Positions 35,861 to 47,114 are shown, counted from the stretch's first letter. The stretch is DNA of 64,000 nucleotides from Liopterus haemorrhoidalis (GCA_963971575.1 OZ020616.1:28934306-28998305), one strand, 5' to 3'. Numbers and translations: made by a program. Notes: generated by a model not told the origin, from the letters alone.

Positions 35861-38725
35861 CTATAATACATCATCTAAATTATGGTTCATATATTCTTGT
35901 AGACTATAGAACGCATTATCGAGGAGGTAAGCTCTCATGGTAGACCTGAACTTACGCACATTGTAGTTCCTTACTTCTAATGGTAATTTGTTAAATATGT
36001 CTATACCTACATTTTTACAGAAACATAAAGATTTTTTATACTTAAGACGGGGCTTAAGTATATTATGGCGACCTCTAGTGTTATATTCATGACCATTGCC
36101 ACATATGGCCATCTCGCCAATGCCTTCTCTGACCAATGTGAGCGCTTCTAGTATGTACAGGCATGGGAGAGTAAGGATTTTGCTGGATCTAAATAATGGT
36201 CTACACGAATCCCTCCAGGCACTGTTCGTAATTATTCTAATGGCTTTTTTTTGTAGAATAAAAATCCTTTTCCAATTTACCGAATTACCCCATAATATGA
36301 TACCATATGATATTAGGCTATGAACGCGCGCGAAGTATACCGTTTTGGCTGCTCTAAGTGATATGTGATTTACCACTTTTCTTAACATAAACAAGGCGGT
36401 GTTTATTTTATTTTCGAGATTATTTATGTGTAACTTCCAGGTTAACTGGGAATCCAAATAAAAACCTAGAAATTTAGCATTATTGTTAGCATATGGTAAA
36501 AGATTCTCTGAAAAATTTCTGTTGAGACTAAAAACCATTTCATTAGTCTTCTCTATGTTCAGGCTCAAATTGTTGGATGCAAACCAATTCAAAGCCTGGT
36601 TTAGAGACGATTCCATAAGGTCTGGAATTCTCCTGTAGTCCATATTTTTATTTAAGAAAGTACTGTCATCCGCAAACATAAAAGTATTGGCAGTAATGAA
36701 GTCGGGTAAGTCGTTAATGTAAATAAGGAACAGTAATGGCCCCAAAATGGAACCCTGTGGGACCCCATGATTAACCTTAAGTTTATCTGAAAAACTGTTA
36801 TTAACATTAACGCACTGGAACCTATCTGTTAGAAAACTACGTACCAGAGCCTTAGCTGTGCCCCTAATACCAAAATGCTCTAATTTATCAGCTAATATGT
36901 CGTGTGAGACACAATCAAAAGCCTTGGAGAGATCGCAAAATGTGGCGGCCACGTGCATACCTTCTTCAATGCTAGTCATTACATCTAATAAAAATTTAAA
37001 TGCAGCCTTAGTGGTGGAGCTCCCAGATCTAAAACCAAATTGGGAAGTGGATAGTAAATTAAATTTTTCTAAATATTTAACAATTCTATCTTTAATTGCA
37101 ATTTCAAATATTTTTGAAAAAATCGGAACCAGTGATATTGGTCGATAATTAGATGGATTATCTCTTTCTCCTTTTTTAAATATGGGAATCACCTTCGAAT
37201 ATTTTAATTGATCTGGATAAATGCCAGTTAAAAAGGATTTATTAATAATGTGCACCAGAGGTTCAACAATAACTAGACTACATTCTTTCAAGAGTTTTGC
37301 ATTGCAATAGTAGACATCAGATGCTTTGCTATTATTTAATCTATTAATAATGTTAAGTACTTCATATCTATCAACGGGCATAAGAAAAAAATTATTACTA
37401 GTACTTTTAACTCGATAATATTCATAACAGTTCTTATGTGATATATTTGATATTAATTTCTGAGCTATAGATACAAAAAAAATATTAAATTCATCGGCAG
37501 TTACCGGAATTGTGTCTGTGATTCTGTTTGAAGGGCATTTAGTTTCTTTTTTTATTATATCCCAAGTTGCTCTATTTATATTATCGGCTGAACTAATATA
37601 AAGTTCGTAAGCTTTTCTTTTTTCGGTTTTAATAAGTTTGCGATATTTTTTTAATAGTTGACAGTAATGCTTACGAAAAGGTGGAATTTTCTTGCTAATA
37701 TCATAGTAAAAGTCTAAATTCGTTTTCATAATTTTCAATTGATTAGTGTACCACCCACAGTGATTATTATTCTTATATTTGATATATTTAATTGGTAAAT
37801 ATATATCAGCATTATATAAAAAAACATTAAAAAAATTTTTAAAAGAAATATTGACATTATCATCTTGACATAAACCTTGCAAGTTGTAACCACTAAGTGA
37901 ATCAACGAAATTTGTAATATTGTGCCTGTTAATCAATCTTTGTTTAGTTTTAAACTGTACGTTGCAGTGTGTGCTAGTATTTACCTTAAAACTAAATTCC
38001 ACGCCCAAGTGATCGGAAACATGTGGATTAATAATTGCAACAGAGTCATTGTTAAATTCTATGTCTGTAAAAACGTTATCTAAACAGCTACCGTTGTTCA
38101 TATATGAGTATCTTGTAATTTCATGGTGAAGAATATGTAAATTATAGCTTGAAAAAACTCCAACTAAATCATAATATAAGTTATCTTTGACTCTAAAATT
38201 AATATTAAAGTCACCATTGATTATAATCTTATGTGATTTATAAGTGTTTGTGGCTATGTGCAACAAGTGATTAATATTATCAATAAACAAGTTGAAGTTA
38301 CCTGTCGGTGACCTATAAACTGTGATTAAAATTGTGTTAATATTCTTAAGGTGAATAGCTGCTATTTCACAGTGGTATTCAATACTCATATCGGTAAGTA
38401 AATTTAATTTAACAAAATTTATAGACGGTTTTACATAAATGGCAACACCACCATTTCCCATCAACTTGCGCGTGAATGCTTCGGCTAGAATAAAATTATC
38501 TACATTGTAAATATTTAATTCTTGGTCCTTGAGCCAATGCTCGCAAATACATAAAACATCATAAAACTTATTAGTGAAAAGATGTGCATTCAAATTTAGT
38601 ATTTTAGTCCTTAAACACTGCACGTTCAGATTTAATATTGTACATGATTTATTGTTTATTATCTTCTTGGGTTCACTGCTATTTTGGAATATTTTTGGAA
38701 GGTCCCCTTCGAAAAATATAACGCC
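35861..38725 (-). CDS. non-LTR ORF2: APE endonuclease and reverse transcriptase
   Basis: This copies element RNA into genomic DNA at a nick it makes itself (target-primed reverse transcription). Numbering from the GTG at 38623 (920 residues): endonuclease Glu28 (CICEHW), GDFN 137-140 and SDH 203-205; reverse transcriptase FCDLSKAFD 562-570 (Asp564), HGVPQGSILGP 619-629 and FADD 650-653. All catalytic residues are present and no stop occurs. The frame is open to 38725, overlapping ORF1 by 47 bases in the +1 frame, and has no ATG upstream of the endonuclease core. The conserved N-terminal Asn (ILNLNVQC) lies before the GTG, so translation must begin upstream, perhaps by frameshift or reinitiation from ORF1. 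No RNase H domain was recognised. Confidence 0.92.
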   Translation of the reverse strand, partial: GVIFFEGDLPKIFQNSSEPKKIINNKSCTILNLNVQCLRTKILNLNAHLFTNKFYDVLCICEHWLKDQELNIYNVDNFILAEAFTRKLMGNGGVAIYVKPSINFVKLNLLTDMSIEYHCEIAAIHLKNINTILITVYRSPTGNFNLFIDNINHLLHIATNTYKSHKIIINGDFNINFRVKDNLYYDLVGVFSSYNLHILHHEITRYSYMNNGSCLDNVFTDIEFNNDSVAIINPHVSDHLGVEFSFKVNTSTHCNVQFKTKQRLINRHNITNFVDSLSGYNLQGLCQDDNVNISFKNFFNVFLYNADIYLPIKYIKYKNNNHCGWYTNQLKIMKTNLDFYYDISKKIPPFRKHYCQLLKKYRKLIKTEKRKAYELYISSADNINRATWDIIKKETKCPSNRITDTIPVTADEFNIFFVSIAQKLISNISHKNCYEYYRVKSTSNNFFLMPVDRYEVLNIINRLNNSKASDVYYCNAKLLKECSLVIVEPLVHIINKSFLTGIYPDQLKYSKVIPIFKKGERDNPSNYRPISLVPIFSKIFEIAIKDRIVKYLEKFNLLSTSQFGFRSGSSTTKAAFKFLLDVMTSIEEGMHVAATFCDLSKAFDCVSHDILADKLEHFGIRGTAKALVRSFLTDRFQCVNVNNSFSDKLKVNHGVPQGSILGPLLFLIYINDLPDFITANTFMFADDSTFLNKNMDYRRIPDLMESSLNQALNWFASNNLSLNIEKTNEMVFSLNRNFSENLLPYANNNAKFLGFYLDSQLTWKLHINNLENKINTALFMLRKVVNHISLRAAKTVYFARVHSLISYGIILWGNSVNWKRIFILQKKAIRIITNSAWRDSCRPLFRSSKILTLPCLYILEALTLVREGIGEMAICGNGHEYNTRGRHNILKPRLKYKKSLCFCKNVGIDIFNKLPLEVRNYNVRKFRSTMRAYLLDNAFYSLQEYMNHNLDDVL

Positions 38726-39647
38726 TTACCACGATACCCTTTGGCCAAATGTCTGCTTTTTCAAGCCTTTCGAGGTACTCATACGGGGCACTTAACCGGA
38801 AACACGCATTGACGCCGGAGGTTTCCAGCTTTGTACAGTCAAATTTGGCATCTGGTATTTTTACACTCAGATGCCTAACTATCTGTTCGGGTGTAATTGT
38901 TGGATGAACTTTCCCTACAAATAGCCAGGCTTTTTTTGGTCCAGCGGTGAAATCGGTGACATCCTTGTTGGTACCAACAATTGTGTTTGGATTCTTACGT
39001 TTTTTTCGCCTACTAGTAACCTCCTTGAATGGTTTCTCGCCGTTGCCATTATCCTTGTTGTCCTCGGTAGTTTTTTTAATTTCTGTGGTACTCATCGTGG
39101 TTTTGGTGGACACATTAGTTTCCTGAATGCCATCGCCGCCATTTTTTTTATTTATTATTTTGGTCTTGACTGTTGGACAAACAGGTTTCTTACTTTCAAG
39201 TTTTTTTGGCATAACATGACTTGCAATTTTCGAATACGAGACTTGTGCTGCCATCTTTCCTTGTCCCGAAGTAGTTACAATTTTGGAATTTGTTTCCAAA
39301 AAATTAACTTTTTCGATCAGAAGTAAATTTTTGTCCTCCATTTCTTGAAGGAGTCTTTTTAATAGACCGTTTTCTTGTAAAAGGTATTTAACATGCAGAT
39401 TAACGTCCTCAGAAGGTGTAATTACCTCATTTATTGTGTTGCTGGGGTCATTAAACTCCTTGCAGACGGAACACTGCCAATTTTCACTTCTCACATTTTC
39501 GTTTTCGTTGAGATTTGCACAATTAAAATGAAAACATTCACTACACTGTACACAGGTAACGCCGTTTACCATTTTTCTCTTACATATTTTGCAAATAAGT
39601 GTTTTTTTCTGGGAGCGATTTTCGGGAAGATTATCGTCACCCGCCAT
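38679..39647 (-). CDS. non-LTR ORF1: PHD-finger, coiled-coil and RRM-like protein
   Basis: 322 residues from ATG 39647 (AAAGATGGC context). Residues 19-62 form a textbook C4HC3 PHD finger: Cys19, Cys22, Cys32, Cys35, His40, Cys43, Cys59, Cys62. Residues 83-120 are leucine-rich with heptad spacing (likely coiled coil for self-association). Residues 150-225 are a basic, low-complexity linker (TSRRKKRKNP). Residues 238-312 (WLFVGKVHPTITPEQIVRHL ... IVVRRY) resemble an RNA-recognition-like fold. ORF1 proteins of non-LTR elements bind the element RNA; PHD-type ORF1s are known in CR1-like elements. It stops inside the beginning of the ORF2 frame. Confidence 0.85.
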   Translation of the reverse strand: MAGDDNLPENRSQKKTLICKICKRKMVNGVTCVQCSECFHFNCANLNENENVRSENWQCSVCKEFNDPSNTINEVITPSEDVNLHVKYLLQENGLLKRLLQEMEDKNLLLIEKVNFLETNSKIVTTSGQGKMAAQVSYSKIASHVMPKKLESKKPVCPTVKTKIINKKNGGDGIQETNVSTKTTMSTTEIKKTTEDNKDNGNGEKPFKEVTSRRKKRKNPNTIVGTNKDVTDFTAGPKKAWLFVGKVHPTITPEQIVRHLSVKIPDAKFDCTKLETSGVNACFRLSAPYEYLERLEKADIWPKGIVVRRYIFRRGPSKNIPK

Positions 39648-39981
39648 CTTTACTTTATTTTTGAATAAAGAATATTTAGAATATAATAGGTATATGTCCG
39701 AGAGGTTGGGGGCCCCTTGCGGATCTGGGGCCTAGGGCTTAAGCCCTATTGCCCGTATGTAGATCCGCAACTGTCTGCACTTGTACACGGACCGACAGAT
39801 AGACATACCGACTGATGGACGCACAAACAGACAGACAGACAGACAGACCGATAGACATCATGATAAAAATAGTTAAAACGTTATGTAGGGACCTCAATTC
39901 GTGGAGATAAATCGAAATCTCGAAATGTCAAAATCGCTATGATCACAATACCTCCCTTAATATGTTGGCGGTCGGTTAAAA

Positions 39982-41607
39982 TACTAATTAACCCTTCAGG
40001 AGTGGAATTTTAAAAACCTGTCTGAAAACACATTAAGTCCATTTACGATAAGAATGAAATGATGAATTTTCTGAAATTAAATCGGTTTCGGTTCTGGTAA
40101 CGGTTAATGAAAAAGTTAATAAAACAACGGTTAACCAGTTTTTCCAATCGGCTTTTTTAAGCGGTTTCCAGCCCTTCTTTAACGAACCTTCACTCCAATA
40201 TGCTAAACTGACATTTTGAACTTGTTATTTTTTATTATAATAAAATATCTTTTTCGAACATTTTTCAAAGTAATCATCGATACAAAACCCCTCCCCAGCA
40301 CCAAATCTCGATAAAAATCATTCCTAGTCATGGGAGGGAGCCCGAGTTTGTAAATGGATTAAAAACGGGGCGCTAGGTGTAGACATGAAAAGTGTGTACA
40401 GCCCTTGAATAGTTTAAATAATTTCTTTTTTTTTTTCATTTTTATTGAATTTATTTGATAAAAATATCGTCAAATGTTTTCTTATTTCTATTGTTGCATC
40501 TACATCTGATGCAAGGTTATGATTGCATCGAATATTAATTATATTTACAAAAAGAAACAAAAACAAAAAGCCAAAACTAAAGCCCAAACAAATCATTCAA
40601 ACATATGTTTTAATTTCAAACTTCTGATTCTAATAAAAAATATAGATCAAAATCATATTTTAGTTATAAAATTTTTAGACAATATCAAAGACAGCTGAGC
40701 GCAATAACTTAATTAATTAACTAGAGTATACAAGAAAATATTTTGTCAGTGAGATTCATTTTCTTTTATTTCCTTAATATTTATTATGAGCTTATTAAGA
40801 TGATTGCCAGGCTATTGAACGACTAGCTTTATCCCCGGAGACAAAACATCTAATACTATTAGATTAATAATGTTATTTTCAGAATTCCTTGCGAATATTT
40901 TGCTGAAATATATTAGTCATTAATCACCAATACATCTGATTGGTCCATCAATCTTATCACAAGGACTTAACCAATCATAGGGTAAGATTATTAGGAAACT
41001 TTTTATTACTGAAGCTAGAGTAGAAGTAGAACCCCTCCAATATAATTTGTTATTTGTCCTGTCACTTGGTTTTCAGCCGTTTTCTCATTTCTCTCCAGCC
41101 AGTACTCATAGTGTGTCTTCTGCTTGTGATGTTTATCCCTTCATGCGACACCTTGACATAATGACTTTTACACAGCAAAACGAAGCGATAAAAAATGTCT
41201 ACACACAAAAGAGAGGAAAGGAAAACAATAAGCTGAGTCTAAAAGATGACGCATGAAACTAGGGAGGAAAGTTTAGTAAAGAAACAAAATAAAAGAAATA
41301 ACAAGTGCGCATGTGTTATCATGCGGAACACTAGTTGGAAATTTTTATGACATCATTTTTTATACATCGACTTTTATTTCAGTTTTAGATAAATGAAACA
41401 TGTAAAGCTTGTAAACTAAAAATACTCGAGATAAATAAGTGCGTTCTTAAAAAACAGAAAAGTTTTAAACATCCGCAGTTTCATTTACATTAAAAATTTG
41501 TAAATGTTATAAAAAGTAAACTGGAACTTACTTATTTCCAATTTAATAAAGAAAGTTCAAATAAACTTTTATTCTGGCATTTTTTCACTTAAGCTTTTTT
41601 ATACATT
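39982..41607. other. no gene recognised
   Basis: AT-rich. 40080-40160 carries several GGTTAACC/CGGTTTCGG-type words, possibly a decayed MITE. The frame at 41047-41256 has no known domain. Confidence 0.4.
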
Positions 41608-42370
41608 CAGAGCTCTTTAAATTAACACGTTGTAGACTTTTCGTTGTTACGCTGTAAGTTATATTTCTATGCATTGTTTTAACGTTCTATGTACCGTTCA
41701 CAGCACGTTAGAAATTAATGTGTTACGAATAGTCGGACATCTGTGTATCTTTAAAACAACTACATGGCTTCGTAAAATATTTTCTATGTATTATCGTTTT
41801 TATAATTCTGTTGTCTTAGATTTTAACTAACTAAACCTAACCTAATTATCTAAATTGATGATATTTACTGACCGTCTTTGTAATTTTGAGCATGGTTTGT
41901 TAATGATGACATTATGTTAGGTTATGTAAAGGCATACGATAACTACGGTGTCACTGATAGACTGAGATAGCCAATATGTTTATATGTCTGTCTCATTAAA
42001 ACAACTCACTAGCTATAAGTTTAGAAAATTAACCACAATCCACAACGAACAACGTATTAAATTTAGAGGTCTGAACGGTTTCACGCCTTACCATATGACA
42101 AACTTCTAGTGACACTAAACAGAGTACAAGCTACAGTCTATAAGCTATTGATTTAAGAGCTCTGAATGCGGCTTTACTTTATTTTTCTGATAAACGTTAA
42201 GAACTTATACATATAGTACGAATATTTGGTTTCATATCGTTGTCGTAAAGGAAATTGCGACGAAAAGAGCATTATTGCCTTTTTTAGGGTTTCGTAAGTA
42301 AACAAGATATCCATATATTGTTATCCATGTATTCTTTTATCTGTATGGAAAAAAAACAACTGTGGTCAAA
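41608..42370. repeat. repeat G, inverse of the 9.1-10.3 kb copy
   Basis: CATTCAGAGCTCTTTAAATT at the left and TTTAAGAGCTCTGAATGC near 42150 are inverted repeats. The interior (ACGGTGTCACTGATAGACTG, GAGGTCTGAACGG) and the part beyond (AAGTAAACAAGATATCCATA, TTATCCATGTATTC) match 9123-10340 in reverse order. This copy lacks the hAT insertion and so shows the target before insertion. Confidence 0.65.
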
Positions 42371-43151
42371 CTGCTGGGCCAAGAGAATTGAATTTGGGCA
42401 TACAAATACTATGGACAGTAATTGAAAAATATTGAAACTACGAAAAAATTCAATAAATTCAATAAATAAGTTTATCTCGAATTTATACATGCTCAGAGCT
42501 GGTAGTATTTAAAATAAAAGTAGTTTAAAATACTATATTAAATCCTTTTATGGCCGGTGGCTGAAGAACGAGTTATCTTTAACTCGAATTATCCCTAACC
42601 CAAGTTAAAACGATGTTTTGACTTGAGCTAGGCATAACTCGAATTAAAACACTTAACTCGTTTTTTCCAACTTAATTAAATTAATTCAACTTAACTCGGT
42701 CTTTAGCAATCTGTCATTAGTATTTTAAATACTAAATACTATTTAATATATTAACAGGTAATAATTATAATATCATTGAAGACAAATATTTTTGTAGAAT
42801 ATTTTATTTTGTCAATTTTTGCTAAAAATATACCCAAAAAATGATCACTCACCCTATCTCCAAGGCTTGTTTATAAATCTGAATAAACTCAGTTTATTGC
42901 ATGATGTGAAACGGAATAATACGGTCGTATCTAGAGATGGCAACGATTAATCGAATTATTGAAATAATCGATTATTTTGTTTCAGTTAATCGATAAATCA
43001 TATGATATTTTTGGTTTCGATTAATTGATAATTAATCGGTTAATTTATAATTATTCGAAAACTTCATTTTATTTTCAATAAATTACTTAATTGTATTGTT
43101 GAAACACTGATAGATGAATTTGCTCTCTTATTTTCAATAAAGTCTCTAGTA
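42371..43151. other. no gene; ATCGATTA-rich repeat inside
   Basis: 42925-43050 is a cluster of AATCGATTA/TAATCGAT words in both directions, a pattern typical of degenerate dispersed repeats. The stretch 42560-42720 repeats TAACTCGAATTA. Confidence 0.4.
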
Positions 43152-43974
43152 CAGTGTTTCTCAACCTTTTCTGGCATAGGACCCCCCAAAATTGTGTATA
43201 TATTGTTTGCGGCCCCCTATATATCGTCCCTTACTCCCTTAATACTACAACTAGATAATTTGAAATTAATAGTTTCTCAGAAAACCAATTTTAAGTTTTG
43301 AAGGGCAATAAACAGCAATGGACTTATTTATTTATTTTACTGGGTTTTTGTACTTAAGACATATAGAAGCACTTATTTAGATTTAGCATTACAAAGGTAA
43401 TAAATAATTGGATAGGTAGGTGCAAATAGATCAAAATACCCAAAATTCGAGTTACCCAGTTGTAGTATTAAGGAGACGATATATATTGTGTGTATCAAGA
43501 TAGAGGGACACGATTTTTCTAGGAAAGGCGACATTTTAGTAAGCTGGGAAAAATTTTTGATGACCAAAGTTTATCCAAAGAGTGTTATTCAACCACTGAA
43601 ATTTTCCCGAATAAACCGGAAGTAAATGACAACTTTTGGTTTTTTAATTGGAACGTATGTCATGTTGGTATCTTTGGATAGAGCTTTTAAAAAGAAACAA
43701 CTCTTACTTAAACATTTAATTAATATTTTTCGGTTGACGAAAAATTGTATTTTCTATAATGATAATAAAGTATTTTTATTTACAAGTGTTCAAAGTGCCT
43801 TCCATTTTTATTTAAACACTTTCGTATCCATACTATTGATTTATCTGTAGCTCGGAGCATAATAAATTATAAGAAAAAAATATTTTCATGCTTCGATCTT
43901 GTATAACTTCACGGCCCCCCTACGAAGCTTTCACAGCCTCCTAGTGGGCCGCGGCCCCCGGTTGAGAAACGCTG
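43152..43974. mobile_element. hAT-type non-autonomous element
   Basis: CAGTGTTTCTCAACC opens it and GGTTGAGAAACGCTG closes it, with GGACCCCCC/GGCCCCC subtermini. The flanking octamers CTCTAGTA and CCCTAGAT match at only 5 of 8, so the duplication is eroded. It contains a copy of repeat H. Confidence 0.7.
43559..43850 (+). repeat. repeat H copy (decayed micro-ORF sequence)
   Basis: TGACCAAAGTTTATCCAAAG, TTCCCGAATAAACCGGAAG and TGGATAGAGCTTTTAAAAAG match the coding strand of 60839-60651. It then continues AATAAAGTATTTTTATTTAC like 60180-60260. Deletions break the reading frame here. Confidence 0.55.
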
Positions 43975-44500
43975 CCCTAGATTACTAGGCCTTAAGAACA
44001 CTCGTTCTCGCCAGTCTGGAGAATTAAACTCAATCGCTACTCATTTCTGCACAATATACTGTTATAGTTTGAGTCCAGTCAGTTCAAATGCTCACTAGCG
44101 AAACGAAATTTTCCAGCTCGATAATTTGCGAGAAAAGCCTGGCAAGTTACAGGTCTTCTAGTTACAAGCCCTTGTTTCCTCAATCGACTTTGGACAGCTC
44201 ATCATGAAATTGTAAATTTTGATCTTTTTCGAAATGACGTGCGAGAAAAGTTAGGGACCAGTCACGATCGCGCAGAACAATTAGAGTAAGAAAGCAGTCG
44301 TTTAGAGCGCTTGTGGCTCGTGGATGATTTGAACCGAGCTTTATTATGTAGAGGCTAGTTCGCTGATGATGATTCATAGAATAATTAATAGAGTTTTTAG
44401 CTAATTCAAAACAGTAGCGATATTCCAATACGGCGCCCATCTTCATATAATGGCGCAGCTCGTACAACGTCTCTACGTCTACATTTTAATTTTATTGCAC
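43975..44500. other. no gene recognised; less AT-rich
   Basis: The 95-codon minus-strand frame at 44180-44467 has no known motif. The stretch ends where Helitron-like copy B begins. Confidence 0.3.
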
Positions 44501-45365
44501 AAAAAATTGATGTGAAGTGTGAATTTTCACACATTTCAGGGTTTTGCAGGTATTTAGTAAGTGAATGATAATTATTTGGGATGCTAAAACAAATTTTATA
44601 TTAAAATATTTTTTTGTTAATTTTAATTAGAACGCCTAATTATTTAGGTTTCTAAATATGTGCAGTTTTTTTTTTTATATATATATATATATATAGTAAG
44701 GTTCATTAAGAATTTTAAAAATTGCGCATATGGCTTCCATTGGTTGTTATAAGTTCCGCCCCTTTGATTTCGTGTACATTGAAACAGAATTAATTTATAA
44801 TTTAAAAATTTTCCACTGGTTATTAAATTACGCTTTTAAAAATTAAATGCAACATTTGCCAAAATATAACTAGAATTTTGAAAAAATAATTTAAACAATA
44901 TAAAAATTAAAAAAAAAAAACAAAAAATAATATTGTTTCTTCTCGCAGAGTTCGATCCCTTTCGGATCGAGTTACTTGGGTGAAAAGCCAGCACCAAAAC
45001 CACTACACCAGCATACACATTCCAGTGCAGCGTGTTACAAAGCTATAACTCGTGTACATTATTAGCAAAAAATCACAAAAAATGCTTTTTTTCCAAAAAC
45101 GAAATCTGATCAAAAATTCCTGTTGTACTATTCCGGTTCACACCAATGTATATTACTTAGAATTTTTTTGCACAATTTTGGCAAAAATCGCTTCAAAATA
45201 ATTTATTTTGCAAAAATAAAAATTTGATCGTTAATCCACGGGCTTTCATTTTATACAGACAAAATTTTTTTTTTTTTCGATGAGCACATATTTGTTTATA
45301 TTTTTAGGGGGATATGTTTTTTACATATTTTAGTATTTTTCCTATGTGCGGATCAAAGAGTTGTT

Positions 45366-45440
<75 letters not shown>

Positions 45441-45492
45441 GACAAAATGACGGTATAAGGGTTTTTTGGTCATACCTACAAAACCCTAAAAA
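44501..45492 (-). mobile_element. Helitron-like tRNA-module family, copy B
   Basis: Same ends as copy A: AAAAAATTGATGTGAAGTGT at the left (minus-strand 3' end with the GTGTGAATTTTCACAC stem) and CATACCTACAAAACCCTAAA at the right. The microsatellite is a CAGA tract of about 18 units (45367-45440). The central tRNA-like module differs completely from that of A and C. Confidence 0.7.
44943..45015 (-). repeat. Glu-like tRNA module in copy B
   Basis: Minus strand: GCTGGTGTAGTGGTTTTGGT (D arm and A box), CTGGCTTTTCACCC (close to the anticodon arm of tRNA-Glu) and GGGATCGAACTC (B box with one change). Acceptor pairing is incomplete, so this is a derived module, not a tRNA gene. Confidence 0.6.
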
Positions 45493-46027
45493 AGACTTGT
45501 AGAAGTTCTCTCTAACATGGGCAAGTAATGGCAATTTTTTTTTTAACAATGATTTATTTGTATTAAAACTTACCTACTTAAGATGCAATATTATAGTTTT
45601 CGTTCAAACGGGCATTATTTATTGTTACAGTCTGTTTAATTAGCAACAAAAAATATTTGTTTATGCAGACATTGTATTCCTTCCCATTACTTAGTTTCCT
45701 AATAAAATGGTTAAATATTTTTTTATCAGCCTTTAAAATACAACATTAAGACAGTCCCATTATTTTTGTCGGTGAGTGTACTCTATTCCAAACGATTAGG
45801 CGGAACTAACCGGAATTTTCATTTTTGAAAGTTGTCATTAGCTATTTTTTTATATATTGAAGTTGGCTTTTCCTGAATAAAATGATCAAAAGCTTCAATC
45901 AATCGGTAAAAGTAACTATAATTGAAAATCTAGTTCCGCCTAACCCAAAGGATACTATCTAAACCAAGTTGGTATTAAAAAATTTCACTTTTTTAAAATG
46001 TCGTTCCATTTGACATATGTCATAATG

Positions 46028-47012
46028 AAAAATTGATGAGAAGTGTGAATTTTCACACATATCAGGGTTTTGCAAGTATTTAATAACTGAATGATGATTA
46101 TTTGGGATGCCAAAACAAATTTTATGTCAAAATATTTTTTTATGAATTTTAATTCGAATGCCTAATAGCATTATTTAAGTTTCTAAATATGTGCAGTATT
46201 TTTTTTACATAGCAAGGTTCATTAAGATTTTGAAAATTGCGCCTATGGCTTCTATTGGTTGCTTAAATCATTAGCCCCGCCCTCTGATTTCGTATACATC
46301 AAACAGAATTAAATTATAATTTCAACACTTCCCACTGGTTATTAAATTTACGCTTTTAAAAATTAAATGCAACATTTACCAAAATATAACTAGAATTTTG
46401 ACAAAATAATTTAAACAAAAAAAAACTGCAAAAAAAAACAAAAAATTTAAAATTGACAGGATTCGAACTCTAGTTTGCAAGTTACCTGTTTGACAAATTA
46501 GAAAACCAATGACTAAACGCACATTGCTATGAGCGCTGACGTATCAACATGGTTACATAGCGAATTAAATATTTAACATATTTTGGTTAAAAACACAAAA
46601 AATGCATTATTTTCCGAAAACATAATCTGATCAAAAATTCCTGTTGTACTATTCCGGATCACACCAATATACATTACTTAGAATTTTTTCAGATTTTTAG
46701 TTTAAACCATCTGGGCTACAGGGTGTGGGACAAAAATTTGTTTGCACAATTATGACAAATTCGCGTCAACATAATTTATTTTGCAAAAATAAAATGATCG
46801 TTATCCACGTACTAAGGGCTTTCATTTGATACCCTACACAGAATTTTAAAAAAATATTTTTTTTTTTCGATGAGCACATATTTGTTTATATTTTTAGGGG
46901 GATATGTTTTTTAGATGTTTTAGTATTTTTCCTATGTGCGGGTCAAGAAGTTGTTCAAGCATGCCAAATTTCAACTCTCTAGGTTTAGCCGTTTGGCTAC
47001 AATTTTTACCGA

Positions 47013-47062
<50 letters not shown>

Positions 47063-47114
47063 GACAAAATGACGGTATAAGGGTTTTTTGGTCATACCTA
47101 CAAAACCCTAAAAA
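46028..47114 (-). mobile_element. Helitron-like tRNA-module family, copy C
   Basis: Close to copy A along its whole length, including the same tRNA-like module (46455-46526, ATTCGAACTCTAGTTTGC on the plus strand). It has a CAGA tract of about 12 units (47013-47061) where A has 3. It lies only about 540 bp from copy B in the same orientation. Confidence 0.7.

Larger units (their letters stand above)
35728..39688 (-). mobile_element. nearly intact non-LTR retrotransposon (PHD-ORF1, APE/RT ORF2)
   Basis: GGTATA flanks both sides (35722-35727 and 39689-39694), a plausible short target duplication. On the minus strand come a 41-bp leader, ORF1 (322 residues), ORF2 (920 or more residues), an AT-rich 3' UTR of about 115 bp and a tail of repeated ATTCT units. 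A tail of short repeats rather than poly(A) is usual for the CR1/L2 side of the non-LTR tree; the clade itself is inference. Both frames lack stops, so this is the youngest element here. Confidence 0.85.
32816..39773 (-). mobile_element. hAT transposon with two further insertions
   Basis: CAGTGGCGGATCTAG at the left and AGATCCGCAACTG at the right form the terminal repeats, each with GGGCTTAA subtermini. The flanks are TCTGCACG (32808-32815) and TCTGCACT (39774-39781), an 8-bp duplication with one change. The intact family X copy reads TCTGCACG at this site. Without the MITE (33716-34440) and the non-LTR element (35728-39688) about 2.3 kb remains, with a recognisable hAT C-terminal domain. Confidence 0.85.
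30288..39981 (-). mobile_element. Helitron-like family X copy 2, split by nested insertions
   Basis: The left end (minus-strand 3' end) is TCAGCTGTGGCCACCACAGG with the 3' hairpin, then ACCGACCGCCA. The right end is GGAGGTATTGTGATC (inverse) with TTGGCGGTCGGTTAAAA. Pieces at 30288-30396, 32599-32815 and 39774-39981 line up in order with the uninterrupted copy at 3070-3756, proving that the 30397-32598 and 32816-39773 blocks are insertions. A CAGACAGA tract sits at 39828-39850. Confidence 0.7.

Noticed and set aside
36096..37148. Plus-strand frames inside the non-LTR element
   Set aside because: They are shadows of the ORF2 frame on the other strand.
44943..45015. Functional tRNA-Glu gene
   Set aside because: The acceptor stem is incomplete and the sequence sits inside a repeated element; best seen as a tRNA-derived module.
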